From DAOTYX01 sp034434635 (GTDB lineage: Bacteria; Chloroflexota; Anaerolineae; B4-G1; DUEL01), in contig DAOTYX010000013.1 in NCBI GenBank assembly GCA_034434635.1, positions 1-25,861 on the forward strand: 25,861 nt of DNA. Direction: 5' to 3'. Made by a program: the position numbers and the translations under genes. Under the pieces are notes generated by a model. The model was not told the DNA's origin and searched no databases. It saw nothing but the letters and a program-made list of their open reading frames with translations. The stretch's first letter is position 1; each line of letters opens with the position of its first letter. Positions 1-8,834 of this stretch are shown one piece after another.

Positions 1-2148
1 CTGGTGGACGGGCAGGGGAACTTCGGCTCGGTGGACGGGGACAGCCCGGCGGCGATGCGCTACACCGAGGCCCGCCTGGCCCCCATCGCCCTGGAGATGC
101 TCGTTGACATCGAGGCGGAGACCGTAGACTGGACCGACAACTTCGACGGGTCGCTGCGCGAGCCAGCGGTGCTGCCGGCGGCCATCCCCAACCTCTTGGT
201 GAACGGTTCGTCGGGGATCGCGGTGGGGATGGCCACCTCCATTCCCCCGCACAATCTGAACGAGGTCTGCGACGCGCTCGCCTTCCTCATCGAACGGTGG
301 GAGGAGCGGGACGAGGTGACCACTGAGGACCTTATGCAGTTCCTTCCTGCGCCTGATTTCCCCACCGGCGGCGTCATTCTGGGGGAGGAAGGGGCGGCGC
401 AGGCCTACGCCACCGGTCGCGGTCAGGTGGTCGTGCGCGCCCAGGCGCATATCGAAGAGGAGCGGCGGCGCATCCTCATCACCGAATTGCCCTATCAGGT
501 GAACAAGAGCGGGCTCCTGGAGCGCATCGCCGAACTGGTGCGCGACGGGCGGCTGGAAGAGATCGCCGACCTGCGCGACGAGTCGGACCGCCGGGGCATG
601 AGCATTGTGGTCGAACTGAAGCGCGGGGCGCAGCCGCGCACCGTGCTCAACCGCCTCTTCAAGTACACGCCGTTGCAGTCCACTTTCAGCATCCAACTGC
701 TGGCCCTGGTCAACGGCGAGCCGCGGCTGCTCACCCTCAAGCGGGCGCTGGAACTGTACATCGAGCACCGCCAGGAGGTGATCGTCCGCCGCAGCCGGTA
801 CGAACTTGCCCGCGCCCAGGCCCGCGCGCATATCCTGGAGGGGTTGAAGGTCGCCCTTGACCACCTGGACGAGGTCATCACCACCATTCGCCGGTCACCC
901 GACGTCGAGACCGCCCGCGCGCGGCTGATGGAGCGCTTCGGCCTGACCCAGGTGCAGGCGCAGGCCATCCTGGACATGCCCCTGCGTCGCCTGGCGGCGC
1001 TGGAACGGAAGAAGATTGAGGATGAGTACGAGGAAACCATCCGCCGCATCGCCTACCTGGAGGACCTGCTGGCCTCTCCGCGCAAGGTTCTGGGGGTCAT
1101 CCGCAACGACCTGATCGAACTGAAGAAAAAGTACGGGGACGAGCGGCGCACGCGCGTCCTGCCGGGGGCCGAGGCTGCTTTCGAGGAGGAAGACCTGGTG
1201 ACGGCGGAAGAGGTGCTGATCTCCATCACCCGCCGCGGCTACGTCAAACGCGTGCCGGTGCGCGTCTATCGCGCCCAGGGGCGCGGCGGGCGCGGGGTGA
1301 TCGGCATGGCCACCAAAGACGAGGACTCGGTGCTCTACCTTTTCTCCGCCCACACACTCAACGCGCTGCTGTTCTTCACCAACAAGGGCAAGGTGTATAT
1401 GGAGCGGGCCTATCAGATCCCTGCTGGCGACCGTACCGCGCAGGGAGCGCTGCTGGCCAGCATCCTCCCCCTCGAGGCTGACGAGCGGGTGACGGCCGCA
1501 CTGCCGGTGCCCGACTTCTCTGCCGCCGCCTTCCTGACGATGGTCACGGTGCAGGGACGGGTGAAACGCACCCCGCTGGCCGAGTTCGCCAACGTCCGCC
1601 CCAGCGGCCTCATCGCCCTCAACCTGGAGCCGGGGGATGAACTGGGGTGGGTGCGGCTCACCCCCGGCGATGCGGAGTTGATCCTGGTGACCGAGGGCGG
1701 CCAGGCACTGCGCTTCTCCGAGGAGACGGTGCGGCCGATGGGCCGCGCCGCGGGCGGCGTGAACGGCATCCGCCTGGAACCGGGGGACCGCGTCACCAGC
1801 GCTGAGGTGGTCGTGCCCGACGGCGACCTGCTGGTGGTGACGGAGCGGGGCTTCGGCAAGCGCACCCCGCTGACGGAGTTCCCGTTGCAGGGCCGCTATG
1901 GCAAGGGGGTCATCTGCATCGGCGGCCAGGAGAAGACCCGCGGGCGGGTGACGGCGGCGCGGGTGGTGGGGCCGCAGGATGAAGTGACGCTCATCTCCGC
2001 CGAGGGGATGGCCCTGCGCGCTGCCGTGGAGCGCTTCCCCCGCTCCAGCCGCGCCACCCGTGGCACGAAAGTGATGGAACTGAAAGGGAAGGACCTGCTG
2101 GCATCATTGGCGGTGTTGCGCACCACGGAGGAAGCGGAAGAGAGGTAG
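1..2148 (+). CDS. gyrA: DNA gyrase subunit A, 3' portion (5' end outside window)
   Basis: Type IIA topoisomerase subunit that breaks and rejoins DNA; it acts with GyrB to introduce negative supercoils. The frame is open from base 1, so the N-terminal winged-helix part lies upstream. The catalytic tyrosine is in AAMRYTEARL (codon 61-63), matching Tyr122 of E. coli GyrA. The rest of the breakage-reunion domain follows, with the LPAAIPNLLVNGSSGIAVGM stretch and a coiled-coil region with DMPLRRLAALE. The C-terminal beta-pinwheel starts near 1200 and carries a GyrA-box variant, QGRGGRG (1276-1296), which favours gyrase over ParC because ParC boxes are degenerate. About six blade repeats can be traced to the TAG at 2146-2148. 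There is no long acidic C-tail. The next gene begins 4 bp downstream, so the two are probably cotranscribed. Confidence 0.96.
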   Translation: MVDGQGNFGSVDGDSPAAMRYTEARLAPIALEMLVDIEAETVDWTDNFDGSLREPAVLPAAIPNLLVNGSSGIAVGMATSIPPHNLNEVCDALAFLIERWEERDEVTTEDLMQFLPAPDFPTGGVILGEEGAAQAYATGRGQVVVRAQAHIEEERRRILITELPYQVNKSGLLERIAELVRDGRLEEIADLRDESDRRGMSIVVELKRGAQPRTVLNRLFKYTPLQSTFSIQLLALVNGEPRLLTLKRALELYIEHRQEVIVRRSRYELARAQARAHILEGLKVALDHLDEVITTIRRSPDVETARARLMERFGLTQVQAQAILDMPLRRLAALERKKIEDEYEETIRRIAYLEDLLASPRKVLGVIRNDLIELKKKYGDERRTRVLPGAEAAFEEEDLVTAEEVLISITRRGYVKRVPVRVYRAQGRGGRGVIGMATKDEDSVLYLFSAHTLNALLFFTNKGKVYMERAYQIPAGDRTAQGALLASILPLEADERVTAALPVPDFSAAAFLTMVTVQGRVKRTPLAEFANVRPSGLIALNLEPGDELGWVRLTPGDAELILVTEGGQALRFSEETVRPMGRAAGGVNGIRLEPGDRVTSAEVVVPDGDLLVVTERGFGKRTPLTEFPLQGRYGKGVICIGGQEKTRGRVTAARVVGPQDEVTLISAEGMALRAAVERFPRSSRATRGTKVMELKGKDLLASLAVLRTTEEAEER

Positions 2149-2152
2149 CGAC

Positions 2153-3517
2153 ATGTGGGGGGATGTTCTCCAACGCCGGCCCGGGCAGACCGTGGCGGTG
2201 TTGCCGGAGGCGGATGCGGACAGCCTGGCCGAGACGATGGTCGCCTTCGCCAACAGCGACGGCGGGACCATCATCGTGGGCGTGAATGAGTCCGGCCGGG
2301 CAACTGGCGCGGCCTATCCGGAGGAGGTCGAAGCGGGAGTGAAGGCCGCACTGGCCCGTTGCCGCCCGCCAGTGCAGACGGAATGGCAGCAGCAGGAGGT
2401 CGCTGGCGGCTTCGCCTTCTTTATCTACGTCCCCCGCAGCACCGAACTGCATAGCCTGGACGACGGGCGCGTGCTCGTGCGCACCCGCGACGAGAACCGC
2501 CCCCTCTCGGGCGAGGAGATCCGCCACCTGGCCGCGACCAAGTCCACCGGTGACTTCGAAACACAGACGCTGCCCGGCGCGCGGCGCGAGGACCTGGACG
2601 ATGAGGTGGTCCGGGAGTTCCTGGACAAGTGGCAGGAGAAGCAGCACCGCAAGTGGGAGCGTCCGCTGGACGATCTCCTGGCGCAGACGGGCGCGCTGGA
2701 CGAGCGAGGAAGGCCCACTACGGCTGGCATGCTCCTCTTCGGGCGCGAGCCGCAGGCCTTCCTGCCGCAAAGTGGCCTGGTCTTCGTCAAGTTCCCCGGC
2801 ACCGAGCCGCGCGGCGAGGACGGCCGGGCCGGTTACGGGCGGCGCGAGGAGGTCGGCGGCCCGTTGGCCCGCATCATCCAGCGAACGTGGGCCGTGATTA
2901 TGGAGGAGATGCGCACCGGCGCGGTGGTCAAAGGGCTGGAGCGGGAGGAGCAGACCGAATACCCGCAGGCGGCGATCCGCGAGGCGCTGGTCAACGCCGT
3001 GGCCCACCGCGACTACCGGTTGCGTGGGCGGCGCATCGAGGTGCGCATGTTCGCCGACCGCATGGAGATCATCAGCCCGGGCGGCCTGCCCGGCTACATC
3101 ACCCTCGACAACATCGTGGACGAGCACTTCTCGCGTAACCCGCGCATCGTCGCTGGCCTGTTCCAGTGGGGTTACATCGAGGAACTGGGGCTGGGGGTGG
3201 ACCTGATGATCGAGGAGATGACCGCCGCGGGTCACCCACCTCCCCACTTCCGCGCTGAACCCTACCTGTTCAGCGTCACCTTCTACAACAAGCAGGAGCG
3301 TCCCCCAGTTGCCCTCTGGCAGCGCACGATGAACGAACGGCAGGTCAAGGCCCTGGAGTACATGCAGCGGTACGGCCGCATCACCAGTCGCGAGTACCAG
3401 CAACTGTGCCCCGACGTCAGCGTCGAGACCCTTCGCCTGGACCTGGCTAACCTGGTGGAGAAGGGGGTGTTGCTCAAGATTGGGGATAAGAAGGGGACGT
3501 ACTACATTTTCAAGTGA
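2153..3517 (+). CDS. AlbA_2 (Schlafen-type) / HATPase_c_4 putative transcriptional regulator
   Basis: 454 aa. The N-terminal third resembles the AlbA_2 (divergent AAA-4/Schlafen) domain, with FANSDGGTIIVGVNESG at about residues 32-48. The middle carries the HATPase_c_4 domain found in 'RecG-like ATP-dependent DNA helicase C-terminal' annotations: EALVNAVAHRDY is the N-box, followed by MEIISPGGLPG and RNPRIVAGLFQWGYIEELG. The last ~70 residues (RITSREYQQLCPDVSVETLRLDLANLVEKG) look like a DeoR/winged-helix DNA-binding segment. Family members are annotated as regulators or helicases, and the biochemical role is generally unproven. It starts 4 bp after gyrA and has no promoter of its own that I can see. 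Its close coupling to gyrase is notable, but a link to topology control is only inference. Confidence 0.85.
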   Translation: MWGDVLQRRPGQTVAVLPEADADSLAETMVAFANSDGGTIIVGVNESGRATGAAYPEEVEAGVKAALARCRPPVQTEWQQQEVAGGFAFFIYVPRSTELHSLDDGRVLVRTRDENRPLSGEEIRHLAATKSTGDFETQTLPGARREDLDDEVVREFLDKWQEKQHRKWERPLDDLLAQTGALDERGRPTTAGMLLFGREPQAFLPQSGLVFVKFPGTEPRGEDGRAGYGRREEVGGPLARIIQRTWAVIMEEMRTGAVVKGLEREEQTEYPQAAIREALVNAVAHRDYRLRGRRIEVRMFADRMEIISPGGLPGYITLDNIVDEHFSRNPRIVAGLFQWGYIEELGLGVDLMIEEMTAAGHPPPHFRAEPYLFSVTFYNKQERPPVALWQRTMNERQVKALEYMQRYGRITSREYQQLCPDVSVETLRLDLANLVEKGVLLKIGDKKGTYYIFK

Positions 3518-3530
3518 GGGGGTTGGTTTT

Positions 3531-3571
3531 CAGGTTACAGGTTGTTTCAGGTTTCAGGTTGTTACAGGTAG
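3531..3571 (+). repeat. CAGGTTN heptamer tract
   Basis: Five CAGGTTA/G/T-type heptamers start at 3531, 3538, 3548, 3555 and 3565 (the last is CAGGTAG). Two 3-nt interruptions separate some of them. The tract lies just after the stop of the AlbA_2 gene. The reverse complement of the same motif makes the tract at 10401-10435. Confidence 0.8.
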
Positions 3572-3602
3572 GAGGAAGGGGGAGACGAGGGGTAGAGGTG
3601 TT

Positions 3603-3641
3603 TTATCCCAAACTTATCCCAACTTCAATTTGGGATATAAT
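3603..3641 (+). promoter_or_regulatory. Promoter-like -10 box with three TTATCCCAA half-sites
   Basis: A perfect TATAAT lies at 3636-3641, upstream of the acyl-CoA dehydrogenase. The -35 match is poor (TTATCC, 16 bp spacing). Two direct copies of TTATCCCAA (3603-3611 and 3614-3622) are 11 bp apart, one helical turn. An inverted copy, TTTGGGAT (3629-3636), touches the -10 box. ATCCCAAA (3605-3612) and TTTGGGAT form an exact 8-bp inverted repeat. The geometry suggests a repressor or activator operator, but the regulator is unknown. TTATCCCAA is also 7/9 identical to the E. coli DnaA box TTATCCACA, so variant DnaA sites are an alternative reading. Confidence 0.5.
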
Positions 3642-3646
3642 CACGC

Positions 3647-3674
3647 AACACGGAACACGCAACACGCAACACGT
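3647..3674 (+). repeat. AACACGN heptamer tract
   Basis: Four exact 7-bp steps: AACACGG, AACACGC, AACACGC, AACACGT. Read on the other strand this is CGTGTT plus one variable base, the same core that starts the tract at 14089. The tract sits between the putative promoter and the ribosome-binding site of the acyl-CoA dehydrogenase, so it would be part of the 5' leader. Confidence 0.8.
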
Positions 3675-3703
3675 TTCACCCATCACTTTAAGGAGGACCC
3701 CAG

Positions 3704-4870
<1,167 letters not shown>

Positions 4871-4902
4871 GGTGAGGTGTAAGGTGACCGTCACCTCTCA
4901 CC
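4871..4902 (+). other. Imperfect hairpin between acyl-CoA dehydrogenase and MDR gene
   Basis: An outer GGTGAG (4871-4876) can pair with CTCACC (4897-4902), and an inner GGTGAC (4883-4888) with GTCACC (4890-4895). This gives a two-part stem interrupted by an internal bulge. No T-run follows, so it is not a standard intrinsic terminator. It may be an mRNA processing or stabilising stem. It starts immediately after the TAA stop. Confidence 0.35.
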
Positions 4903-4917
4903 GATGGGAGGGGAATT

Positions 4918-5949
4918 GTGAAAGCGCTCTGCTTCTTTGAACACGGCGAACTGGACGTGCTGCGCTATGCCGACGTGCCCGACCCCCAGCCAGGGCCAGG
5001 GCAGGTGCTGGTGCGCGTGCGGGCCTGCGCGCTCAACCACCTGGACGTCTTTGTCAGGCGCGGCTGGCCAGGGCTCAAACTGGCGTTGCCCCACTGGTGC
5101 GGCGCGGATGTGGCCGGCGAAGTGGCCGCCCTGGGTGAGGGCGTGACCGGCTGGTCGGTAGGCCAGCGGGTGGTGCTGGATCCCGGTGTCACTACCGCCG
5201 AGGACGAGTTCACCCGCCGCGGCGAGCACTCCGTCAGCCCCGGCTACGTCATTCGTGGCGAGCAGGTGCCCGGCGGCCAGGCGGAGTTCGTCCTCGCCGC
5301 TCCCGAGGACCTGATGCCCATCCCCGACGGCTGGGACTTCCCCCAGGCGGCAGCGCCGCTCCTGGTGAGCCTCACCGCCTGGCGCATGCTCATCCACCGC
5401 GCCCGCCTGCGGGCTGGCGAGTCGGTGCTCATCGTCGGCGCCGGCGGCGGCGTCAACTCGATGGCCATCCAGATCGCCAAACTGGCCGGGGCCACGGTCT
5501 ATGCCCTGACCAGGAGCGACGAGAAGATGGAGAAGGCCCGCGCCCTGGGCGCCGACGTGGTGCTGGACTATCACGCCGACCCGGCCTGGAGCAAGACGCT
5601 CTTCAAGTTGACCGACCGGCGCGGGGTGGATGTGGTGGTGGACAACGTGGGTCGGGCCACGCTGAACGACAGTATCCGCGCCGTGGCCCGCGGCGGGCGC
5701 ATCGTCATCGTCGGCAACACCTCCGGCCCGCAGGTGGAGATAGACACGCGCTTCATCTTCTCCAAGCAGATCAGCCTGATCGGCTCGACGATGGGCTCCC
5801 ACCAGGACTTCCGCGACGTGATGGCTCTGGTGTGGGCCGGGAAACTGAAACCGGTGGTGGATTCCGTGCTGCCCCTCTCGGAGGGACGGGCCGCCTTCGA
5901 ACGGCTGGAGCGCGGCGAGCAGTTCGGCAAGATCGTGTTGACACCCTGA
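4918..5949 (+). CDS. MDR-family zinc-type alcohol dehydrogenase/quinone oxidoreductase lacking structural zinc cysteines
   Basis: 343 aa; GTG start with GGGAGGGG at 4905-4912. It is a medium-chain dehydrogenase/reductase: an N-terminal GroES-like domain (ACALNHLDVFVRRG, DVAGEVAALGEGV) and a Rossmann domain with VLIVGAGGGVNSMAIQIAK from about residue 170, then ALGADVVLDY and VVDNVGRATL. NAD(P)(H) is the expected cofactor; the substrate is unknown. The 'NHLD' motif is that of the quinone-reductase-like branch. Its relatives normally carry a C-x2-C-x2-C-x7-C structural zinc lobe after 'xPG'. Here the four positions are Thr93, Asp96, Thr99 and Ser107, so that zinc site is lost while the rest of the lobe, including VPGGQAEFV, remains. 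It lies downstream of the acyl-CoA dehydrogenase and may be cotranscribed with it. Confidence 0.85.
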   Translation: MKALCFFEHGELDVLRYADVPDPQPGPGQVLVRVRACALNHLDVFVRRGWPGLKLALPHWCGADVAGEVAALGEGVTGWSVGQRVVLDPGVTTAEDEFTRRGEHSVSPGYVIRGEQVPGGQAEFVLAAPEDLMPIPDGWDFPQAAAPLLVSLTAWRMLIHRARLRAGESVLIVGAGGGVNSMAIQIAKLAGATVYALTRSDEKMEKARALGADVVLDYHADPAWSKTLFKLTDRRGVDVVVDNVGRATLNDSIRAVARGGRIVIVGNTSGPQVEIDTRFIFSKQISLIGSTMGSHQDFRDVMALVWAGKLKPVVDSVLPLSEGRAAFERLERGEQFGKIVLTP

Positions 5950-5953
5950 CAGG

Positions 5954-6406
5954 ATGGGCCAAACCAGCAAAGGAAACCCCCGTTTCACCCACGGTCAGAA
6001 ATGGACGTGGGCGGTCGTCGTGACGCTGCTGCTGTTCCTGGCCTTGGGTAACCTGGGACGGGGGGTGATGGCGCTGCACATCCGCGCTGCCCTCCCCTCC
6101 CTGCCGCTGACGGTGCCGCTGGAGTATCTGGCGGCGATGGGCTTCTTCTGGGCCGCCGCTTTCGCCGCCTGTGTGGTCGGGCTGTGGCGCCTGTCACCGT
6201 GGGGCCGTCGGGTCACGCCCATCGCTGTCACGCTCTACCAGGCCCACGTCTGGCTCAACCACCTCTGCTTCGACGCCTCCGACTACGCCCGCCAGACCCG
6301 CCCCTTCGACCTGCTGATGACGCTGCTCTGCCTGGCCCTTGTCTGGGGCGGACTGTGGGTCTTGAGCCGTGAACGGCGGCCCGCGGTCAGTGAGAAAGGA
6401 GCATGA
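5954..6406 (+). CDS. Small four-helix membrane protein of unknown function
   Basis: 150 aa with about four predicted transmembrane helices: roughly residues 18-35 (WAVVVTLLLFLALG), 53-75 (LEYLAAMGFFWAAAFAACVV), 84-100 and 117-135 (LLMTLLCLALVWGGLWVL). The start is 4 bp after the preceding stop, with a weak ribosome-binding site, so it may depend on translational coupling. Its stop overlaps the upp start in ATGA. I do not recognise a family. The tight packing suggests cotranscription with upp rather than a shared biochemical function. Confidence 0.65.
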   Translation: MGQTSKGNPRFTHGQKWTWAVVVTLLLFLALGNLGRGVMALHIRAALPSLPLTVPLEYLAAMGFFWAAAFAACVVGLWRLSPWGRRVTPIAVTLYQAHVWLNHLCFDASDYARQTRPFDLLMTLLCLALVWGGLWVLSRERRPAVSEKGA

Positions 6407-7032
6407 TGTCCCACGTCTTCATCTCCACCCATCCGTTGGTGATGCACAAACTGGCCCTCCTGCGGGACGAGCGCACCGACCCCAAGAAGTTCCGCGAACT
6501 GGTGCGCGAGATCTCCACCCTGCTGGTCTACGAGGCCACCGCCGACCTGCGCACCAACCCGGTGATGGTGCAGACGCCGATGGGCCAGGCGGAGGGGCGA
6601 CGGCTGGCGGAGAACATCGGCCTGGTGCCGATCCTGCGCGCCGGCCTGGGTATGGTCGAAGGGGCCTGGCAGATGATCCCCGGCGCGGAGGTGTGGCACA
6701 TCGGCCTGCTGCGCGACGAGCGCACCCTCCTCCCGATCCAGTACTACTCCCGCCTGCCGGTCAGTCCCACGGTGGATGTCTGTCTGGTGCTGGACCCGAT
6801 GCTGGCCACTGGCGGGTCGGCAGTGGCAGCGGTGGACATCCTCAAAAAGTGGGGGACGCAGCGCATCAAGTTCGTCGGCCTGATCGGCGCGCGGCCCGGC
6901 GTGGAGCATTTCACCGCCGCCCACCCGGATGTGCCGGTCTACCTGGCGGCGATGGACGAGCACCTCAATGAGGCGGGGTTGATCATCCCTGGCCTGGGGG
7001 ATGCAGGGGACCGGATGTTCGGGACGGGATAG
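6403..7032 (+). CDS. upp: Uracil phosphoribosyltransferase
   Basis: Pyrimidine salvage: uracil + PRPP to UMP + PPi. It is 209 aa from ATG 6403 or 208 aa from ATG 6406, both behind GAAAGGA at 6394-6400; the family is ~208 aa. The PRPP-binding loop is VLDPMLATGGSAVAAVDIL. The uracil-recognition segment at the C-terminus is IIPGLGDAGDRMFGT. Arg-rich LRDERT and the QYYSRLP segment match the family. It overlaps the membrane-protein gene by 4 bp and ends 27 bp before the glycosyltransferase-4 gene. Confidence 0.96.
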   Translation: MMSHVFISTHPLVMHKLALLRDERTDPKKFRELVREISTLLVYEATADLRTNPVMVQTPMGQAEGRRLAENIGLVPILRAGLGMVEGAWQMIPGAEVWHIGLLRDERTLLPIQYYSRLPVSPTVDVCLVLDPMLATGGSAVAAVDILKKWGTQRIKFVGLIGARPGVEHFTAAHPDVPVYLAAMDEHLNEAGLIIPGLGDAGDRMFGTG

Positions 7033-7059
7033 AGGACAAGGGGGACGCGGGGGCGCGGA

Positions 7060-8094
7060 GTGGAAGTAGGGGCAGCGTACCTGGTCGTGTTCGCCGTGGC
7101 CGCGGTGGCGGCGGCGCTGCTGACGCCGTTCTCGGCCTGGCTGGGGCTGCGGCTGGGGCTGGCGGACCTCCCTGGCGGGCGGCGGGCGCACCAGGGCCGC
7201 GTGTCGCGCCTGGGCGGGATCGGCCTCTTCTTCCCCTTTATGCTCGCCCTGGCAGTGGGCCGTGCCCTTCACATCCCTACCGCCGACCCCAACGAGTCGC
7301 TGCGCCTGCTGGGGCTGGTCGTCGGCAGCGCCTGGATGTTCCTGGTGGGCCTGGCGGACGACCGCTGGGAACTGCCGGCCTGGGCGCAGCTGCTCGCCCA
7401 ACTGGTCGCCGGAGGGATCGCCATCGCCACGCTCATCTTCATCGAGCGGGTGAACAACCCTCTGACCAACCGCATCTTCGTCTTCCCTCCCGCGCTCATC
7501 GTCCTGCTGACCCTCTTCTGGGTTGCCGGCATGGTCAACACGGTCAACTTCCTGGACGGGTTGGATGGGCTGGCGGCGGGGGTGAGCGCCATCCTCTGCA
7601 TCGTGCTGGCGGTGCACATGCACCGCGTCGGGCAGCCCAGTGTGGCGCTCCTGCCGCTGGCGTTGTTAGGGGCCACGATAGGCTTCCTCCCCTACAACTT
7701 CAACCCGGCGCGGGTCTTCATGGGCAGCACCGGCTCTTTCTTCCTGGGGTACGCCCTGGGCTGCCTGGGGATCATCGCCGGGGCGCGTGTGGCGACGGTG
7801 CTGCTGGTGGTGGTCATCCCTGTCACCGACGTGGCCTGGCAGATCGTGGACCGGTTGCGTCACCACCGCTCGCCGGGCTGGGGCGACCGCGGTCACCTGC
7901 ACTTCCGTCTGCTCGACCTGGGGTTTTCCCAGCGGGCCATCGTCCTGGCCTATTGGGCGGTCTGTGCCCTGTTCGGCCTGCTGGCCCTGCTCCTCTCCTC
8001 ACGCGTGGAAAAGTTACTCGCCCTGTTGGTGATGGCGGGCCTGGTGGTGGGGTTGCTGCTGCTCCTCTCGCGCCGCGCCCCGCCTCCGGGTTAG
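7060..8094 (+). CDS. Glycosyltransferase family 4: WecA/TagO-type undecaprenyl-phosphate sugar-1-phosphate transferase
   Basis: 344 aa polytopic membrane protein (about ten helices). The family transfers GlcNAc-1-P (or a related sugar-1-P) from a UDP-sugar to undecaprenyl phosphate, the first step of cell-envelope glycan assembly. Motifs in order: AHQGRVSRLGGIG, the Mg-binding GLADDRWELP, NTVNFLDGLDGLAAG, PYNFNPARVFMGSTGS, and the WecA-type histidine motif GDRGHLHFRLLDLG. The last motif and the 344-aa length favour WecA/TagO over MraY. The GTG start at 7060 has only a weak ribosome-binding site (GCGGAG partly overlapping), so the true start could be a few codons downstream. Its TAG overlaps by 4 bp the stop of the convergent gene. 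Confidence 0.9.
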   Translation: MEVGAAYLVVFAVAAVAAALLTPFSAWLGLRLGLADLPGGRRAHQGRVSRLGGIGLFFPFMLALAVGRALHIPTADPNESLRLLGLVVGSAWMFLVGLADDRWELPAWAQLLAQLVAGGIAIATLIFIERVNNPLTNRIFVFPPALIVLLTLFWVAGMVNTVNFLDGLDGLAAGVSAILCIVLAVHMHRVGQPSVALLPLALLGATIGFLPYNFNPARVFMGSTGSFFLGYALGCLGIIAGARVATVLLVVVIPVTDVAWQIVDRLRHHRSPGWGDRGHLHFRLLDLGFSQRAIVLAYWAVCALFGLLALLLSSRVEKLLALLVMAGLVVGLLLLLSRRAPPPG

Positions 8095-8834
8095 ATGGAG
8101 GGGAACTGCCGGGCCACGGCCTCGTGGCCGGCAGCCAGCAGCACGGTGAAGAGAATGTCCAGCACCAGGGTGACGCCAAACACCAGAAACAGCCACTGAA
8201 AGACCAGGTTGACCGGGCGGGCCAGCCAGTGCAGGAGCGAAGGTCCCAACCCGATCAGCAGGGCCAGGCCCAGCAGGACGAGCAGGAACAGGCCCACTGG
8301 CAGGAACCCCTGGCGGTCGGTCGGCGAAGGGAACATATTGATGCTGGTGACAAAGACCAGATAGGCCGCCAGCCAGGCCTCCCATGAGGTGAAAGCCCCG
8401 AAGAGAAGCCGTAAGCCCTCTGGCCAGTTGCCGCTCGTCATCTCGTCGTAGACTGCCCCCAGGTCGAAGGCCAGCAGGCCGATGAGTGCAATCACCAGCG
8501 TCCCGGCAAGCAGCGGGGCCACCCCGATCAGGGCGTGTCGCGCCACATCGGTCGGCCCGTGCCGGACATACCCCAGGGTGATCCAGTTTCTCTGCACCGA
8601 GGGGCTCATAGAGATGCCCTGGACATCAACGCCGAGCAGGGTGGCGGCGCCGGCGTGGGCCAGTTCGTGGATCACTGTGCCGGGGAGCATGAACATCGCG
8701 TACAGCCATAACGCGAACCGGTTGTCGCCGAAGAGGTGAACAGGGATCAGCCGCACGTGAGCATGACCGAAGGCCCGCAGGGTGGCGAGCACGCCCACGA
8801 TGGCCAATGTGCCGATGACCAGCGCCCAGTTCAC
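8091..8834 (-). CDS. M50-like HExxH integral membrane protein (copy 2)
   Basis: 247 aa from GTG 8834, which overlaps the upstream stop in GTGA and follows GGTGGAG. The zinc-metalloprotease motif is HELAH (His56-Glu57-His60) in the helix VIHELAHAGAATLLGV. A later segment, INMFPSPTDRQG (about 165-176), has a conserved Asp173 where S2P/M50 proteases have their N/D-P-D-G zinc ligand. About five to six transmembrane helices. Intramembrane proteolysis is the family expectation; the second motif is divergent, so activity is inferred, not shown. It shares length, layout and motif spacing with its upstream neighbour, so the pair arose by duplication. Last gene of the ferritin-like/tpiA cluster; it converges with the glycosyltransferase. 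Confidence 0.75.
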   Translation of the reverse strand: MNWALVIGTLAIVGVLATLRAFGHAHVRLIPVHLFGDNRFALWLYAMFMLPGTVIHELAHAGAATLLGVDVQGISMSPSVQRNWITLGYVRHGPTDVARHALIGVAPLLAGTLVIALIGLLAFDLGAVYDEMTSGNWPEGLRLLFGAFTSWEAWLAAYLVFVTSINMFPSPTDRQGFLPVGLFLLVLLGLALLIGLGPSLLHWLARPVNLVFQWLFLVFGVTLVLDILFTVLLAAGHEAVARQFPSI

